From: Micromonospora cremea
Lineage (GTDB): Bacteria; Actinomycetota; Actinomycetes; Mycobacteriales; Micromonosporaceae
Length of the DNA stretch: 64,000 nt
Reading direction: 5' to 3'
Assembly: GCF_900143515.1 (NCBI RefSeq)
Contig: NZ_FSQT01000002.1
Coordinates: 2,047,501 to 2,111,500 of the forward strand
Position numbers and translations under genes: made by a program. Below are positions 49,995-58,897 of this stretch, in pieces (the first letter of the stretch is position 1; each line of letters begins with the position of its first letter). The notes beneath the pieces were generated by a model. It was not told the origin of the DNA. It did not search any database and worked only from the letters and a program-made list of their open reading frames with translations.

Positions 49995-51530
49995 ATGCCC
50001 CTGTTAATCGCCATCGGCGGCGCCGTCCTCCTCATCCTCATCCTGGTGTTCTTCGTGCTCTCCCGGATCAAGGTGGCCGGGCCGAACGAGGCGTTCATCG
50101 TCACCGGCCGCAAGGGCCGCACCACGCAGACCGCCGACGGCGGCCGGTCGACCGACATGTCCGGCCAGAAGGTCGTGCTGGGCGCCTCGGTCTTCGTGCT
50201 GCCCGTGGTGCAGAAACTCCAGTCGCTCGACCTGTCCAGCCGGCGGATCGACGTCGGCATCCGGGGCGCGGTGAGCAAGCAGGGCATCCGCACCGACCTG
50301 CACGGCGTGGCGATCGTGAAGGTCAGCGGCACCGAGGACGCGATCCGGGCCGCCGCCCAGCGGTTCCTGCACCAACAGGACGAGATCGACAACTTCACCC
50401 GGGAGGTGCTCGCCGGTGCGCTGCGCTCGATCGTCGGTCGGCTCACCGTCGAGGAGGTCATCCGGGACCGGGCGGCGTTCGCCAGCGCGGTGGCCGAGGA
50501 GGCCGAACACTCGATGACCAACCAGGGTCTGGTGCTGGACACGTTCCAACTCCAGGACATCCTGGCCGAGGGCTCCTACCTGCAGGACCTGGGCCGGCCC
50601 GAGGCCGCCCGGGTGCTCAAGGACGCGGCGATCGCCGAGGCACGGGCACGGCAGCAGGCCGAGCAGGAGCGGCTGCTCGCCGAGGAGGCCATCGCCGAGG
50701 CGAACCGGAACCTCTCCCTCAAGCAGGCCGGCATCCAGGCGGAGATCGACGCGGCGAAGGCGAAGTCGGCGGCGGCCGGGCCGCTCGCCCAGGCGGAGCG
50801 GGACCAGGCGATCCTCTCCGAGCAGCAGAAGGTCGCCGAGCGCAACGCCGAGCTCAAGCAGCGCCAGCTGGACACCGAGGTGCGCAAGCCGGCCGACGCC
50901 GCCCGGTACAAGGTGGAGCAGGAGGCCGAGGCGGCCCGCAACGCGGCGGTGCTGCACGCGGACGCGCAGCGGCAGTCGGTCATCGCCGCCGCGCAGGCCT
51001 CCGCCGAACAGGCACGGCTCACCGGTGAGGGCGAGCGGGCCCGGCGGGCCGCGCTCGCCGAGGCGAACGCGATCGAGGGCGCCAAGGAGGGTGAGGCCGA
51101 GCAGCGCCGGCGCTCCGCGATCGCGGAGGCGGTGGAGCGGGAGGGTCAGGCCGAGGCGGCGGCCATCCTCGCGAAGGGCGGGGCCGAGGCGGACGCGATG
51201 GCGCGCAAGGCGGAGGCGTTCGCCGCGTACGGGGAGGCGGCGGTGCTGGACCTGCTGGTCAAGGTGCTGCCGCAGGTGGTGGAGGCGGCCAGCGCCCCGA
51301 TCGGGGCGATCGACAAGATGACCGTCATCTCCACCGACGGCGCGTCCTCCCTGACGAAGTCGGTGGCCGGCAACGTGGCCCAGGGGCTCCAGCTCGGCAG
51401 CGACCTGACCGGGATCGACCTGGCTGGTCTGCTGGCCCGGCTCGGCTCGGCGTCCAGCGCCGGCGGCAACGGCACTGCGGCCGGCAAGGGCACCGCGGCC
51501 GTGGACGGGACGGCCGTCGAGACCCGCTGA
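49995..51530 (+). CDS. floT: Flotillin (SPFH domain protein)
   Basis: A 511-residue flotillin. It has one N-terminal membrane anchor (LLIAIGGAVLLILILVFFVL), an SPFH/band-7 domain (~30-200; VAGPNEAFIVTGRKG, LSSRRIDVGIRGAVSKQGI) and a long Ala/Glu/Arg-rich coiled coil (~205-400 with EA-rich repeats). The C-terminal region is KVLPQVVEAASAPIGAIDKM, followed by a flexible Gly/Thr tail. It oligomerises under the membrane and scaffolds signalling and transport proteins. It forms an operon with the NfeD-like gene. Confidence 0.92.
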   Translation: MPLLIAIGGAVLLILILVFFVLSRIKVAGPNEAFIVTGRKGRTTQTADGGRSTDMSGQKVVLGASVFVLPVVQKLQSLDLSSRRIDVGIRGAVSKQGIRTDLHGVAIVKVSGTEDAIRAAAQRFLHQQDEIDNFTREVLAGALRSIVGRLTVEEVIRDRAAFASAVAEEAEHSMTNQGLVLDTFQLQDILAEGSYLQDLGRPEAARVLKDAAIAEARARQQAEQERLLAEEAIAEANRNLSLKQAGIQAEIDAAKAKSAAAGPLAQAERDQAILSEQQKVAERNAELKQRQLDTEVRKPADAARYKVEQEAEAARNAAVLHADAQRQSVIAAAQASAEQARLTGEGERARRAALAEANAIEGAKEGEAEQRRRSAIAEAVEREGQAEAAAILAKGGAEADAMARKAEAFAAYGEAAVLDLLVKVLPQVVEAASAPIGAIDKMTVISTDGASSLTKSVAGNVAQGLQLGSDLTGIDLAGLLARLGSASSAGGNGTAAGKGTAAVDGTAVETR

Positions 51531-51541
51531 CGCCGTACGCC

Positions 51542-51579
51542 GATGGGCGCCGCTCCCGGAGTCGGGGGCGGCGCCCATC
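51542..51579. terminator. Bidirectional hairpin terminator
   Basis: A 12-bp stem GATGGGCGCCGC (51542-51553) pairs with 51568-51579, with a 14-base loop. It lies between convergent floT and cca and touches the stop codon of cca. Confidence 0.75.
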
Positions 51580-53038
51580 AGTCGATCAGGCCCTCGGCGC
51601 GGGCCCAGCGCAGCAGCTCCGCCTCGGCGGCGTCGCGGTCCAGCGGGCCGTGCTCGAGGCGCTGCTCCTTGAGGTGCTTCCAGGCCCGGCCGACGACCGG
51701 ACCCGGCGGTACGCCCAGCAGCTCCATGATCGCGTTGCCGTCCAGGTCGGGGCGGACCCGGGCTAGGTCCTCCTCGGCCGCGATCCGGACGATCCGGTCC
51801 TCCAGCGCGTCGTAGTCCGCGCCGAGTTGGGCGGCCTTACGCCGGTTGCGGGTCGTGCAGTCCGAGCGGGTCAGCTTGTGCAGCCGCGGTAGCAGGTCAC
51901 CGGCATCGGCGACGTAGCGGCGCACCGCCGAGTCGGTCCACTCGCCCCGGCCGTACCCGTAGAAGCGCAGGTGCAGCGCGACCAGCCCGGTCACCTTCGC
52001 GGTGATGTCCTTCGGGTAGCGCAGCGCCTTCATCCGGGCCTTGGTCAGCCGAGCGCCGACCACCTCGTGGTGGTGGAAGCTGACCCGGCCGTCGGGCCCG
52101 ACCGCCTTGGTCGCCGGCTTGCCCACGTCGTGCATGAGGGCGGCCATCCGCAGGATGAAGTCGCAGCCGTCCTCCTCGAAGGAGACCGCGTTCTCGACGA
52201 CCGTCAGCGTGTGCTCGTAGACGTCCTTGTGCTGGGCGTGCTCGTCGATCTCCAGCTTGAGCCCGGTCAGCTCCGGCAGGAACCGCTCGGCCAGCCCGGT
52301 GTCGACCAACAGCCGCAGCCCGGTGATCGGGTCGGCCCCGCAGAGCAGCTTGGTGAACTCGTCGCGGATCCGCTCGGCGGTGATCCGGTCCAGGTCGGCG
52401 GCCATCCGGCTCATCGCCGCGTGCACGTCCGGGTGCACGGCGAAGCGCAGCTGGGCGGCGAACCGGGCGGCCCGCAGCATCCGCAGCGGGTCGTCGCCGA
52501 ACGACTCGCGGGGATCGGCGGGGGTACGGATCACCTTGGCCGCGAGGTCGTCCAGCCCGCCATGCGGGTCGGTGAACCGGTGCTCCGGCACACTGACCGC
52601 CATCGCGTTGATGGTGAAGTCCCGGCGCCGCAGATCCTCGGTGAGGCTGGTGCCGTAGACCACCACGGGGTTACGGGTGACCTGGTCGTACGACTCGGCG
52701 CGGAAGGTCGTGATCTCCAGCCGGAGGCCGTCGCGCTGGGCGCCGATGGTGCCGAACTCCCGGCCGGTCTCCCAGATCGACTCGGCCCAGCCCTTGATGA
52801 TCCGGAGCGTCTCGTCTGGGTGCGCGTCGGTGCAGAAGTCGAGGTCGTCCCCGAGGCGGCCGAGCAGCGCGTCCCGCACCGAACCGCCCACCAGGTGCAA
52901 CTCGTGACCGGCACGGACGAACCGGCGGCCCAACTCGTCGGCGACCGGGGAGACCCGGAGCAGTTCGGCGACGGCGTTGCGCTGCGCGCCGGTGAGTTCG
53001 CGGCGGTCGGCGGCGTGGGGAGCGGAGGCTTCGGACAT
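51578..53038 (-). CDS. cca: CCA tRNA nucleotidyltransferase
   Basis: A 486-residue class II CCA-adding enzyme. The head domain has HLVGGSVRDALLGRLGDDLDFCTDA with the catalytic DxD, then RRDFTINAMAVSV. The neck follows with DDPLRMLRAARFAAQL and EDLxR-type template residues. A C-terminal HD domain carries HTLTVVENAV and ALMHDVGKPATK (metal-binding HD), so it may also remove 2',3'-cyclic phosphates. It adds or repairs the 3' CCA end of tRNAs. It is divergent from murJ, as in mycobacteria. Confidence 0.94.
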   Translation of the reverse strand: MSEASAPHAADRRELTGAQRNAVAELLRVSPVADELGRRFVRAGHELHLVGGSVRDALLGRLGDDLDFCTDAHPDETLRIIKGWAESIWETGREFGTIGAQRDGLRLEITTFRAESYDQVTRNPVVVYGTSLTEDLRRRDFTINAMAVSVPEHRFTDPHGGLDDLAAKVIRTPADPRESFGDDPLRMLRAARFAAQLRFAVHPDVHAAMSRMAADLDRITAERIRDEFTKLLCGADPITGLRLLVDTGLAERFLPELTGLKLEIDEHAQHKDVYEHTLTVVENAVSFEEDGCDFILRMAALMHDVGKPATKAVGPDGRVSFHHHEVVGARLTKARMKALRYPKDITAKVTGLVALHLRFYGYGRGEWTDSAVRRYVADAGDLLPRLHKLTRSDCTTRNRRKAAQLGADYDALEDRIVRIAAEEDLARVRPDLDGNAIMELLGVPPGPVVGRAWKHLKEQRLEHGPLDRDAAEAELLRWARAEGLID

Positions 53039-53165
53039 GGGATCCCCAGCGTATCGGGCCCGGTCCGCATCCCCTCCGCCGGGCGCGGGTAACGGGTACC
53101 GGTTGACTAAGGTCTGTGACGTGCGGGTCGGTGCCCGGCTCGACGTACCCCCTGGGAGGCTGGAG

Positions 53166-54911
53166 ATGAGCGGCGGGCTCTACCGCAGCGCGAACGCCGC
53201 GCACGACGGCGGGCCCGGCGCACGCCCGGGGGACGGTGCCACCTTCATCTCCGCCGAGCCATTGAACCAGCCGGCCATGGAGTCGACCGCGCCGCCGCAG
53301 GAGCAGGTGGGCGAGGCGAGCGCCGCGACCAACAGCGCGGTGATGGCGATCGGCAGCCTGGTCAGCCGGGGTACGGGCTTCCTGCGCACGCTGGCGATCA
53401 CGGCGGCGCTCGGTTCGGCGATCGGCAACGCGTACACGACCGCGCAGATCTTGCCGGGCATGGTGTACGAGTTCCTACTCGGTGGCGTGCTGACCAGCGT
53501 GCTGATCCCGGTGCTCGTACGTCGGCGCAAGGCCGATGCCGACGCCGGACAGGCGTACACCCAGCGGCTGCTCACCCTCGCGGTGATCACGCTCGGGGCG
53601 GCCGCCTTGGTGGCAGTGGCCATCGCACCGGTACTGACGTGGCTCTACGCGAGCGATGAGGGGGTGCCCGGCTACTCCAACCTGGTAACCAAGCTGGCCT
53701 TCCTGATGCTGCCGATGATCTTCTTCACCGGCCTGAGTGCATTGATCAGCGCGGTTCTCAACACACGGGGGCACTTCGCGGCCCCGATGTGGGCACCGAT
53801 CCTGAACAACGTCGTGGTCATCGGCACCGCTGGGCTCTACCTGCTGATCTTCGGGACTGACGTTCTCACCCCGGAGGAGATGACACCGGGCCGGATCCTG
53901 CTGATCGGCGGGGGCACCCTGCTTGGGGTGGCCGCACAGGCCATCGGGCTGCTGCCCGCTCTTCGCAAGGTGGGCTTCCGCTGGCGTTTCCGGTTCGACT
54001 TCCGCGCGCTGGGCCTGAGTGAGCTGGGCCGGCTCGGCGCCTGGATGTTCTGCTACGTCGCAGTCAGCCAGCTCGGCCTGATCGTGGTCTTCAACCTGCT
54101 GAGCCGGACGGGCGAAAAGGCAGCCGGCCCGCTGATCTACAACAACGTGTTCCTGCTGCTGATGATGGCGCACGGCATCATCGCCGTCTCGATCATCACC
54201 GCGCTGATGCCTCGGATGAGCGCGGCCGCCGCCGACGGCCGGTACGCCGACGTCGCCGCCGACCTGTCCCGGGGCACCCGCACCGTCTCGGCGGTACTCG
54301 CGCCAATCGCGGTCTGCTACGCGGTGCTGGCCACGCCGATTGCCTTCACCCTGTTCCGGTACGGGGCGTTCGACGACGCGGGTGCCCGGTCGACGGCGCC
54401 GGTGCTGTTCTTCGCCGCGGTCGCCCTGGTGCCGTTCGCGATCAGTCAGCTCTTCACCTTCGCCTTCTACGCCCTACCCGACACTCGAACTCCGGCACTG
54501 ATCAACATCCCGGTGGTGGCGTTGCGGGCCGGGCTCCAAGTCGTTCTCTTCGCCGCGTTCTCCGCGAGCTTCGCGGCCAGCGGCATGATGATCGGCAACG
54601 CGGTCTCGTACCTTGCCGCCGCCGTCGGCTCCGCCCTGCTGCTCCGTCCTCGGGTGGGGCGGATCGGCCTGGGCCGGATCATGCGCACCCTGCTCCGGGT
54701 GGCGGTGGCCGCGCTGGGTGCGGCGCTGGTCGGCCTCGTGGTGGTCAAGCTGCTACCGGGTGACGACACGCCGACGCGGGCGGAGGCGATCGTCCAGCTC
54801 GTGATCGGTGGCGTGGTGATCGGCGGTACCTACCTGGGGCTGGCCATGGTGCTGCGAATCGGGGAGATCACCGAGGTGGTCGGCATGGTCCGCCGCCGGA
54901 TCGGTCGCTGA
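53166..54911 (+). CDS. murJ: Lipid II flippase MurJ (MviN)
   Basis: A 581-residue MATE-like transporter with 14 hydrophobic segments that flips lipid II across the membrane for peptidoglycan synthesis. The family's opening is SAVMAIGSLVSRGTGFLRTLAI, and ILPGMVYEFLLGGVLTSVLIPVLV is the conserved second segment. The ~45-residue N-terminal tail is hydrophilic. ATG 53166 has GGGAGG upstream. Unlike the M. tuberculosis protein Rv3910, it ends after the membrane part; the pseudokinase part is a separate gene ~490 bp downstream. Confidence 0.93.
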   Translation: MSGGLYRSANAAHDGGPGARPGDGATFISAEPLNQPAMESTAPPQEQVGEASAATNSAVMAIGSLVSRGTGFLRTLAITAALGSAIGNAYTTAQILPGMVYEFLLGGVLTSVLIPVLVRRRKADADAGQAYTQRLLTLAVITLGAAALVAVAIAPVLTWLYASDEGVPGYSNLVTKLAFLMLPMIFFTGLSALISAVLNTRGHFAAPMWAPILNNVVVIGTAGLYLLIFGTDVLTPEEMTPGRILLIGGGTLLGVAAQAIGLLPALRKVGFRWRFRFDFRALGLSELGRLGAWMFCYVAVSQLGLIVVFNLLSRTGEKAAGPLIYNNVFLLLMMAHGIIAVSIITALMPRMSAAAADGRYADVAADLSRGTRTVSAVLAPIAVCYAVLATPIAFTLFRYGAFDDAGARSTAPVLFFAAVALVPFAISQLFTFAFYALPDTRTPALINIPVVALRAGLQVVLFAAFSASFAASGMMIGNAVSYLAAAVGSALLLRPRVGRIGLGRIMRTLLRVAVAALGAALVGLVVVKLLPGDDTPTRAEAIVQLVIGGVVIGGTYLGLAMVLRIGEITEVVGMVRRRIGR

Positions 54912-55404
54912 GCGCGATCATCCACACACGAAAGTCGTACCTGCACGGATCGTTACCGCAGATCACCAGGCTGGGGATGCACCTGTGGATAACCCCGCGA
55001 TTCGCCGGTCAGCCACCGATTCGCCTGTGGATAACTGACCGTATGGCTGAGCGTGTCGGTCCGATCGTCGGGAACACGCCCGCTGACGAGAGCATCAACC
55101 CGGGCCGGCCCCGGCGTCGGTCACTTGCGGTGAAGCCGTAGATTGGCTAGTACATGTGCCAGCAACGTGGCTGACAACGGTCGTAACCGGACGACTGCTC
55201 CGACTGCCGGCACCCCGCCGGGTACGGCGGGAAGATGACATGTCGGAGAGACGGGCAACCCGGGTAAGGTCGCTCTCGACGGGTACGGCAGGCGCCGACG
55301 CTGCGCGTCGACACCGGTCGGCCGGTTCCTTCGACGGCAGAGCGGGAAGCCACATGCCCAGCAGTGCGGGTCCATCGATCGACACGATCACCGAGGGAGG
55401 ACGG
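54912..55404 (+). other. Intergenic region with two perfect DnaA boxes
   Basis: TGTGGATAA occurs exactly at 54984-54992 and 55026-55034 (42 bp apart, same orientation), with TCATCCACA one base off at 54918-54926. The region lies between murJ and the pseudokinase gene. Codon positions in 55240-55404 have many A/T third bases, so this part reads as leader rather than coding sequence. Confidence 0.65.
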
Positions 55405-56961
55405 GTGACCCAGGTCGGCGAGGGTCAGGAGGCGGACGAGAGCGCTCCGCCGGTCATGACCTTCGGTGCTCCCACGGCCGGTGAAATCCTCGCCGAGCGG
55501 TACGAGCTGGTCGAGCACATCAACAACGACAGCGCGGGTCGGCTGGTCTGGCGCGGGGTCGACGTCATCCTGCGCCGCCCCGTCGCGGTGGTGCTGCGCT
55601 ACCCGGGTGGAGACTCCGCCACCGAGATGCTTCAGGCCGCCGTCGCTGCCAGCCGGGTCATCCACCCCAACCTGGTCGGCGTCTACGACGCGATCGACGA
55701 GGCCGAGCGCGCGTACGTGGTGCGCGAGTGGGTGGACGGGCAGTCGCTGCGCGACCTGGCGACCGAGGGCCCGCTGGACCCGGCCCGGGCCACCGCGATC
55801 GGCAACGCCGTCGCGAGCGCGCTCGCCGCGGTGCACGCCACCGGGATGGTGCACGGCAACGTGCACCCCGGCACCGTCATGATCAGCGACGAGGGCCGGG
55901 TGGTCCTGGCCGACGCGCGCACCGACGGCGCCGACAGCCAGGAGAACGACATCCGGGCGGTCGGCGGGGTCCTCTACTTCGCCCTGACCGGCTACTGGCC
56001 GCACGCCGAGGCGCCGCTGCACGGCGCCACCGCCGGTCACGGCCGTGCCGCGATCCCGGACGCGGTCCGCGACGCCAGCGGCGGCATCGCGGCGCCCCGC
56101 CAGGTCCGGGCCGGGGTGCCCGCGTACCTGGACGACCTGACCATGGACCTGCTCGACGCGGAGATCGCCCCGCCCTCGTCGGACGTGCTCGCCGCCGAGT
56201 TGGCCCGGCTGGACGTGCCGGCCGAGGAGGAGCACTACCTCGACAACAGCGGGCCGTTGCGGTTCGCCGCCGACACCGAGGACGAGCCGTCCCCGCTGGC
56301 CGCGGCCGGCGGTCGCAAGGTCGCCGTGGGCATCGCCGGTCTGCTGGCGGTCGCCCTGGTCGGTCTGCTGATCGGGATCAGCGCGCTGGGCGGCGACGAC
56401 GAGGACCCGCAGGGCAACGCGGGGGCCGCTCCCACCGCCAGCGCCCCGGCCGGCGAGGCCACCCCGGCGGCCGCCACGGTGCGCAAGTTGACCGTGAATG
56501 GCGTCCGGATCATCGACCCGGACAGCACGAAGCGCAATGAGCTCCGCGACGCCGACAAGATCATTGACGGCGACGAGGACAAGGGCTGGGAGACGAACAC
56601 CTACTACCGCCGCCCCAACTTCGGCAACCTGAAGAAGGGCATGGGCGTCTGGCTCGATCTCGGCAAGCCGCACACCGTCAAGTCGGTGCAGGCGGTGCTC
56701 TCCGCCACCGGTGCGTCCGCCCAGCTCCTCGCCGGCACTGTCAACCCGCCGCCGAGTTCCGACGGCGACAAGCAGTTGGTCGCGAACTACAAGACCGCCA
56801 TCGGGCAGCCGTTCGAGGACCACGACGGCACCACCATGACGTTCAACGGCTTCGACGCGGACAAGAAGTACCAGTACCTGCTGTTCTGGATCACCGAACT
56901 GCCTCCGGCCGAGGGTGGCTTCAAGCTGGGGGTGCAGGAGATCACGGTCCAGGGGTCGTGA
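55405..56961 (+). CDS. MurJ-associated pseudokinase with C-terminal external sugar-binding-like domain
   Basis: A protein of ~518 residues. A protein-kinase fold (~20-280) is degenerate. The ATP Lys motif reads VAVVLRY, the catalytic HRD region reads GMVHGNVHPGTVM (Asp lost) and the DFG position reads VVLADARTD, so it cannot be active. One membrane helix follows (VAVGIAGLLAVALVGLLIGI), then an external ~150-residue beta domain (GVRIIDPDSTKRNE..., VWLDLGKPHTVKSVQAVL) like a discoidin/galactose-binding fold. This is the architecture of the C-terminal part of mycobacterial Rv3910, where it binds FhaA. GTG 55405 has GGGAGG upstream; ATGs at 55240 and 55354 precede it in frame. It likely controls MurJ. 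Confidence 0.85.
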   Translation: MTQVGEGQEADESAPPVMTFGAPTAGEILAERYELVEHINNDSAGRLVWRGVDVILRRPVAVVLRYPGGDSATEMLQAAVAASRVIHPNLVGVYDAIDEAERAYVVREWVDGQSLRDLATEGPLDPARATAIGNAVASALAAVHATGMVHGNVHPGTVMISDEGRVVLADARTDGADSQENDIRAVGGVLYFALTGYWPHAEAPLHGATAGHGRAAIPDAVRDASGGIAAPRQVRAGVPAYLDDLTMDLLDAEIAPPSSDVLAAELARLDVPAEEEHYLDNSGPLRFAADTEDEPSPLAAAGGRKVAVGIAGLLAVALVGLLIGISALGGDDEDPQGNAGAAPTASAPAGEATPAAATVRKLTVNGVRIIDPDSTKRNELRDADKIIDGDEDKGWETNTYYRRPNFGNLKKGMGVWLDLGKPHTVKSVQAVLSATGASAQLLAGTVNPPPSSDGDKQLVANYKTAIGQPFEDHDGTTMTFNGFDADKKYQYLLFWITELPPAEGGFKLGVQEITVQGS

Positions 56962-57004
56962 GCTTGGCACCTCCACCAGGGCACCGTCTCCGCTGGACGT
57001 GGTG

Positions 57005-57724
57005 ATGGACGGGCGCGACGCCGCAACGGACCTGGAGTTGCTGCGCGCCCACGTCACCGGAGACCGGGACGCCTTCGCCGAACTGTTCCACCGGCACCGC
57101 GACCGGCTCTGGGCGGTGGCCCTGCGGACGCTCGGCGACCGGGAAGAAGCCGCCGACGCCCTCCAGGACGCGCTGTTGTCCGCGCACCGGGCGGCCGGCC
57201 GGTTCCGCGGCGACTCCGCTGTCACCACCTGGCTGCACCGCATCGTGGTGAACGCCTGCCTGGACCGGATCCGACGCCGGCAGGCGCACCCCACCGTTCC
57301 GCTCCCCGACGGCAACCGCGCCGGGGACGGGCCGGGCACCAGAGGGGTGGAGCCGGCGGCACCGGCGCAGGACCATGACACCGCGCTGGTGGTCCGCGAG
57401 GCGCTCGCCGCGCTGCCCATCGAGCAACGCGCCGCCCTGGTGCTGGTGGACGTGCAGGGCTATCCGGTCGCCGAGGTGGCGCGCATCCTCGGTGTCGCCG
57501 AGGGGACGGTGAAGAGCCGGTGCGCCCGGGGCCGGGCCCGGCTGGCGGTGCTCCTCGGGCACCTCCGCCCCTCAGCCGGCACGGCGACACCCGCAGCCCG
57601 CCCGGAGCCATCAGGACCGGTCGCGGACGTGCCCGGCGTCACGCCGGGGAACCCCCGCCCGGCGGAGGGCGTCGGATCGGGGTCGGGCCGGTACCGGCGG
57701 GACGCCAATCAGGAGGACACGTGA
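57005..57724 (+). CDS. sigM: ECF sigma factor (SigM-like)
   Basis: A 239-residue group 4 sigma factor. Region 2 has FAELFHRHRDRLWAVALRTLGDREEAADALQDALLSAH with the -10 recognising part TWLHRIVVNACLDRIRRR. Region 4 has ALAALPIEQRAALVLVDVQGYPVAEVARILGVAEGTVKSRCARGRARL. A ~55-residue disordered C-terminal extension is unusual for the class. GTGs at 56999 and 57002 are alternative starts. The name follows the conserved position between mviN and trxB; it is co-translated with the putative anti-sigma gene (GTGA overlap). Confidence 0.88.
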   Translation: MDGRDAATDLELLRAHVTGDRDAFAELFHRHRDRLWAVALRTLGDREEAADALQDALLSAHRAAGRFRGDSAVTTWLHRIVVNACLDRIRRRQAHPTVPLPDGNRAGDGPGTRGVEPAAPAQDHDTALVVREALAALPIEQRAALVLVDVQGYPVAEVARILGVAEGTVKSRCARGRARLAVLLGHLRPSAGTATPAARPEPSGPVADVPGVTPGNPRPAEGVGSGSGRYRRDANQEDT

Positions 57725-58716
57725 CGACCGAGGGGCACAGGGGGGTCGACGACGACCTGCTCGCTGACTACCTCGGCGGGGCGTTGGACGGCACGCCGCA
57801 GCAGGCGGAGGTCGCTCGGCTGGTCGACACGGACCCTGCCTGGGCCGAGGCGTACGCGCTGCTGGCCCCCGCGGTGGCCGAGGTCCGCGCCGACCTGGCC
57901 CGGTGGGCCGAACCCACCCCGGAGCTGCCGTCAGCGGTCGCCGACCGACTCGCCGCCGCGCTGGCCGCGGCCGATCCGGTGCCGAACGGCATCCCGGCCG
58001 AGGCGGACACCGCCGATGGCGCCGGCATCGCGACACCGGTAATCGTGCCGGTACAGGGCGGAACCGGCTCCGGTCCCCGGCCCGCCGGCCCGTCCCCGGC
58101 CGAGTCGGGGCGCGGCACACGAACCGGTCCGGGTCGTCGCCGGCGCGGGTGGGCCCGGCGTGCCGCTCCGGTGGCCGTCGCGGCGGTCGCCGTCGTAGCG
58201 GTCGGGCTCGGCCTCAACCAGCTCTCGCAGAACGCCTCGGACACCGCCGGCACCAGCGCCCTGGACCAGCCGGCCAGCGCGCCCGAGGGCGCGGCGGGCA
58301 CCCGCGCGGCCCGCACCACCGGGCCGCCCCTACACAGCGGTACGGACTACACCCCGGAAAGCCTCGGCGGCGCGACGGGTGGGCCGTCCCCGCTGCAGGC
58401 GGACAGCGCCGTCCCAGCAGGGCAGCCCGGGGTCAACGCCGAGCAGGGCCGGCGACCGGCGCCGGAAGGGCTGGACCAGTTGGCCCGGCTGACCGGCGAG
58501 GCCGCGCTGACCACCTGCCTGGCCGACGTGGCGGCGGAGCACGGATCAGCCCCGCTGGTCGTCGAGGTGATCGACTACGCGGAGTTCCGGGGCGAGCAGG
58601 CGCTGGTCATCCGGTTCACCGACGCCGCCGGGGCCCGCTGGGCCTGGGTGAGCGGCCCGGAGTGCGGCGTCCCCGGGTCCGGCTCGGACAGCCGGTATTC
58701 GGCGCGGGTAGGGTGA
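57721..58716 (+). CDS. Probable membrane anti-sigma factor of the SigM-like sigma
   Basis: A 331-residue protein starting at GTG 57721, overlapping the sigma stop. The N-terminal cytoplasmic ~140 residues begin [27 protein letters not shown], the pattern of anti-sigma domains without the zinc HxxxCxxC motif. One membrane helix is [20 protein letters not shown], and an external ~165-residue part contains two Cys ([13 protein letters not shown] and GPECGVPG). It would hold the sigma factor at the membrane until an envelope signal arrives. The role is inferred from position and topology. Confidence 0.7.
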   Translation: MTTEGHRGVDDDLLADYLGGALDGTPQQAEVARLVDTDPAWAEAYALLAPAVAEVRADLARWAEPTPELPSAVADRLAAALAAADPVPNGIPAEADTADGAGIATPVIVPVQGGTGSGPRPAGPSPAESGRGTRTGPGRRRRGWARRAAPVAVAAVAVVAVGLGLNQLSQNASDTAGTSALDQPASAPEGAAGTRAARTTGPPLHSGTDYTPESLGGATGGPSPLQADSAVPAGQPGVNAEQGRRPAPEGLDQLARLTGEAALTTCLADVAAEHGSAPLVVEVIDYAEFRGEQALVIRFTDAAGARWAWVSGPECGVPGSGSDSRYSARVG

Positions 58717-58776
58717 ATCTGCGGGTCACCGGCGCGCTGAGCGTCGGCGTGACCTGACCCACCGGATGTCCGGCTC

Positions 58777-58804
58777 GGGAATCCCCGGTTCGTACGATGA
58801 CGTT
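58777..58804 (+). promoter_or_regulatory. SigR/SigH-type promoter of trxB
   Basis: A -35 element GGGAAT (58777-58782) and a -10 element CGTT (58801-58804), 18 bp apart, match the thiol-oxidative-stress consensus GGAAT-N18/19-GTT used by Streptomyces SigR and mycobacterial SigH. It stands ~95 bp before trxB, a known target of these sigma factors. Confidence 0.65.
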
Positions 58805-58897
58805 CTGGAAGTCACCTGCCGGCACCCTCCAGGCGTCGGCACTCGGATCAGCATCGGTGCGTGCGCCGACGCTGACACACACACTCGGGAGACGGCA

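Noticed and set aside
50004..51578. A 524-codon open frame antisense to flotillin
   Set aside because: It mirrors the coiled-coil coding strand and has no recognisable domain or ribosome-binding site.
54912..55404. A chromosomal origin
   Set aside because: Only two perfect DnaA boxes, no A/T-rich unwinding element and no dnaA/dnaN neighbours; oriC is expected beyond the right end.
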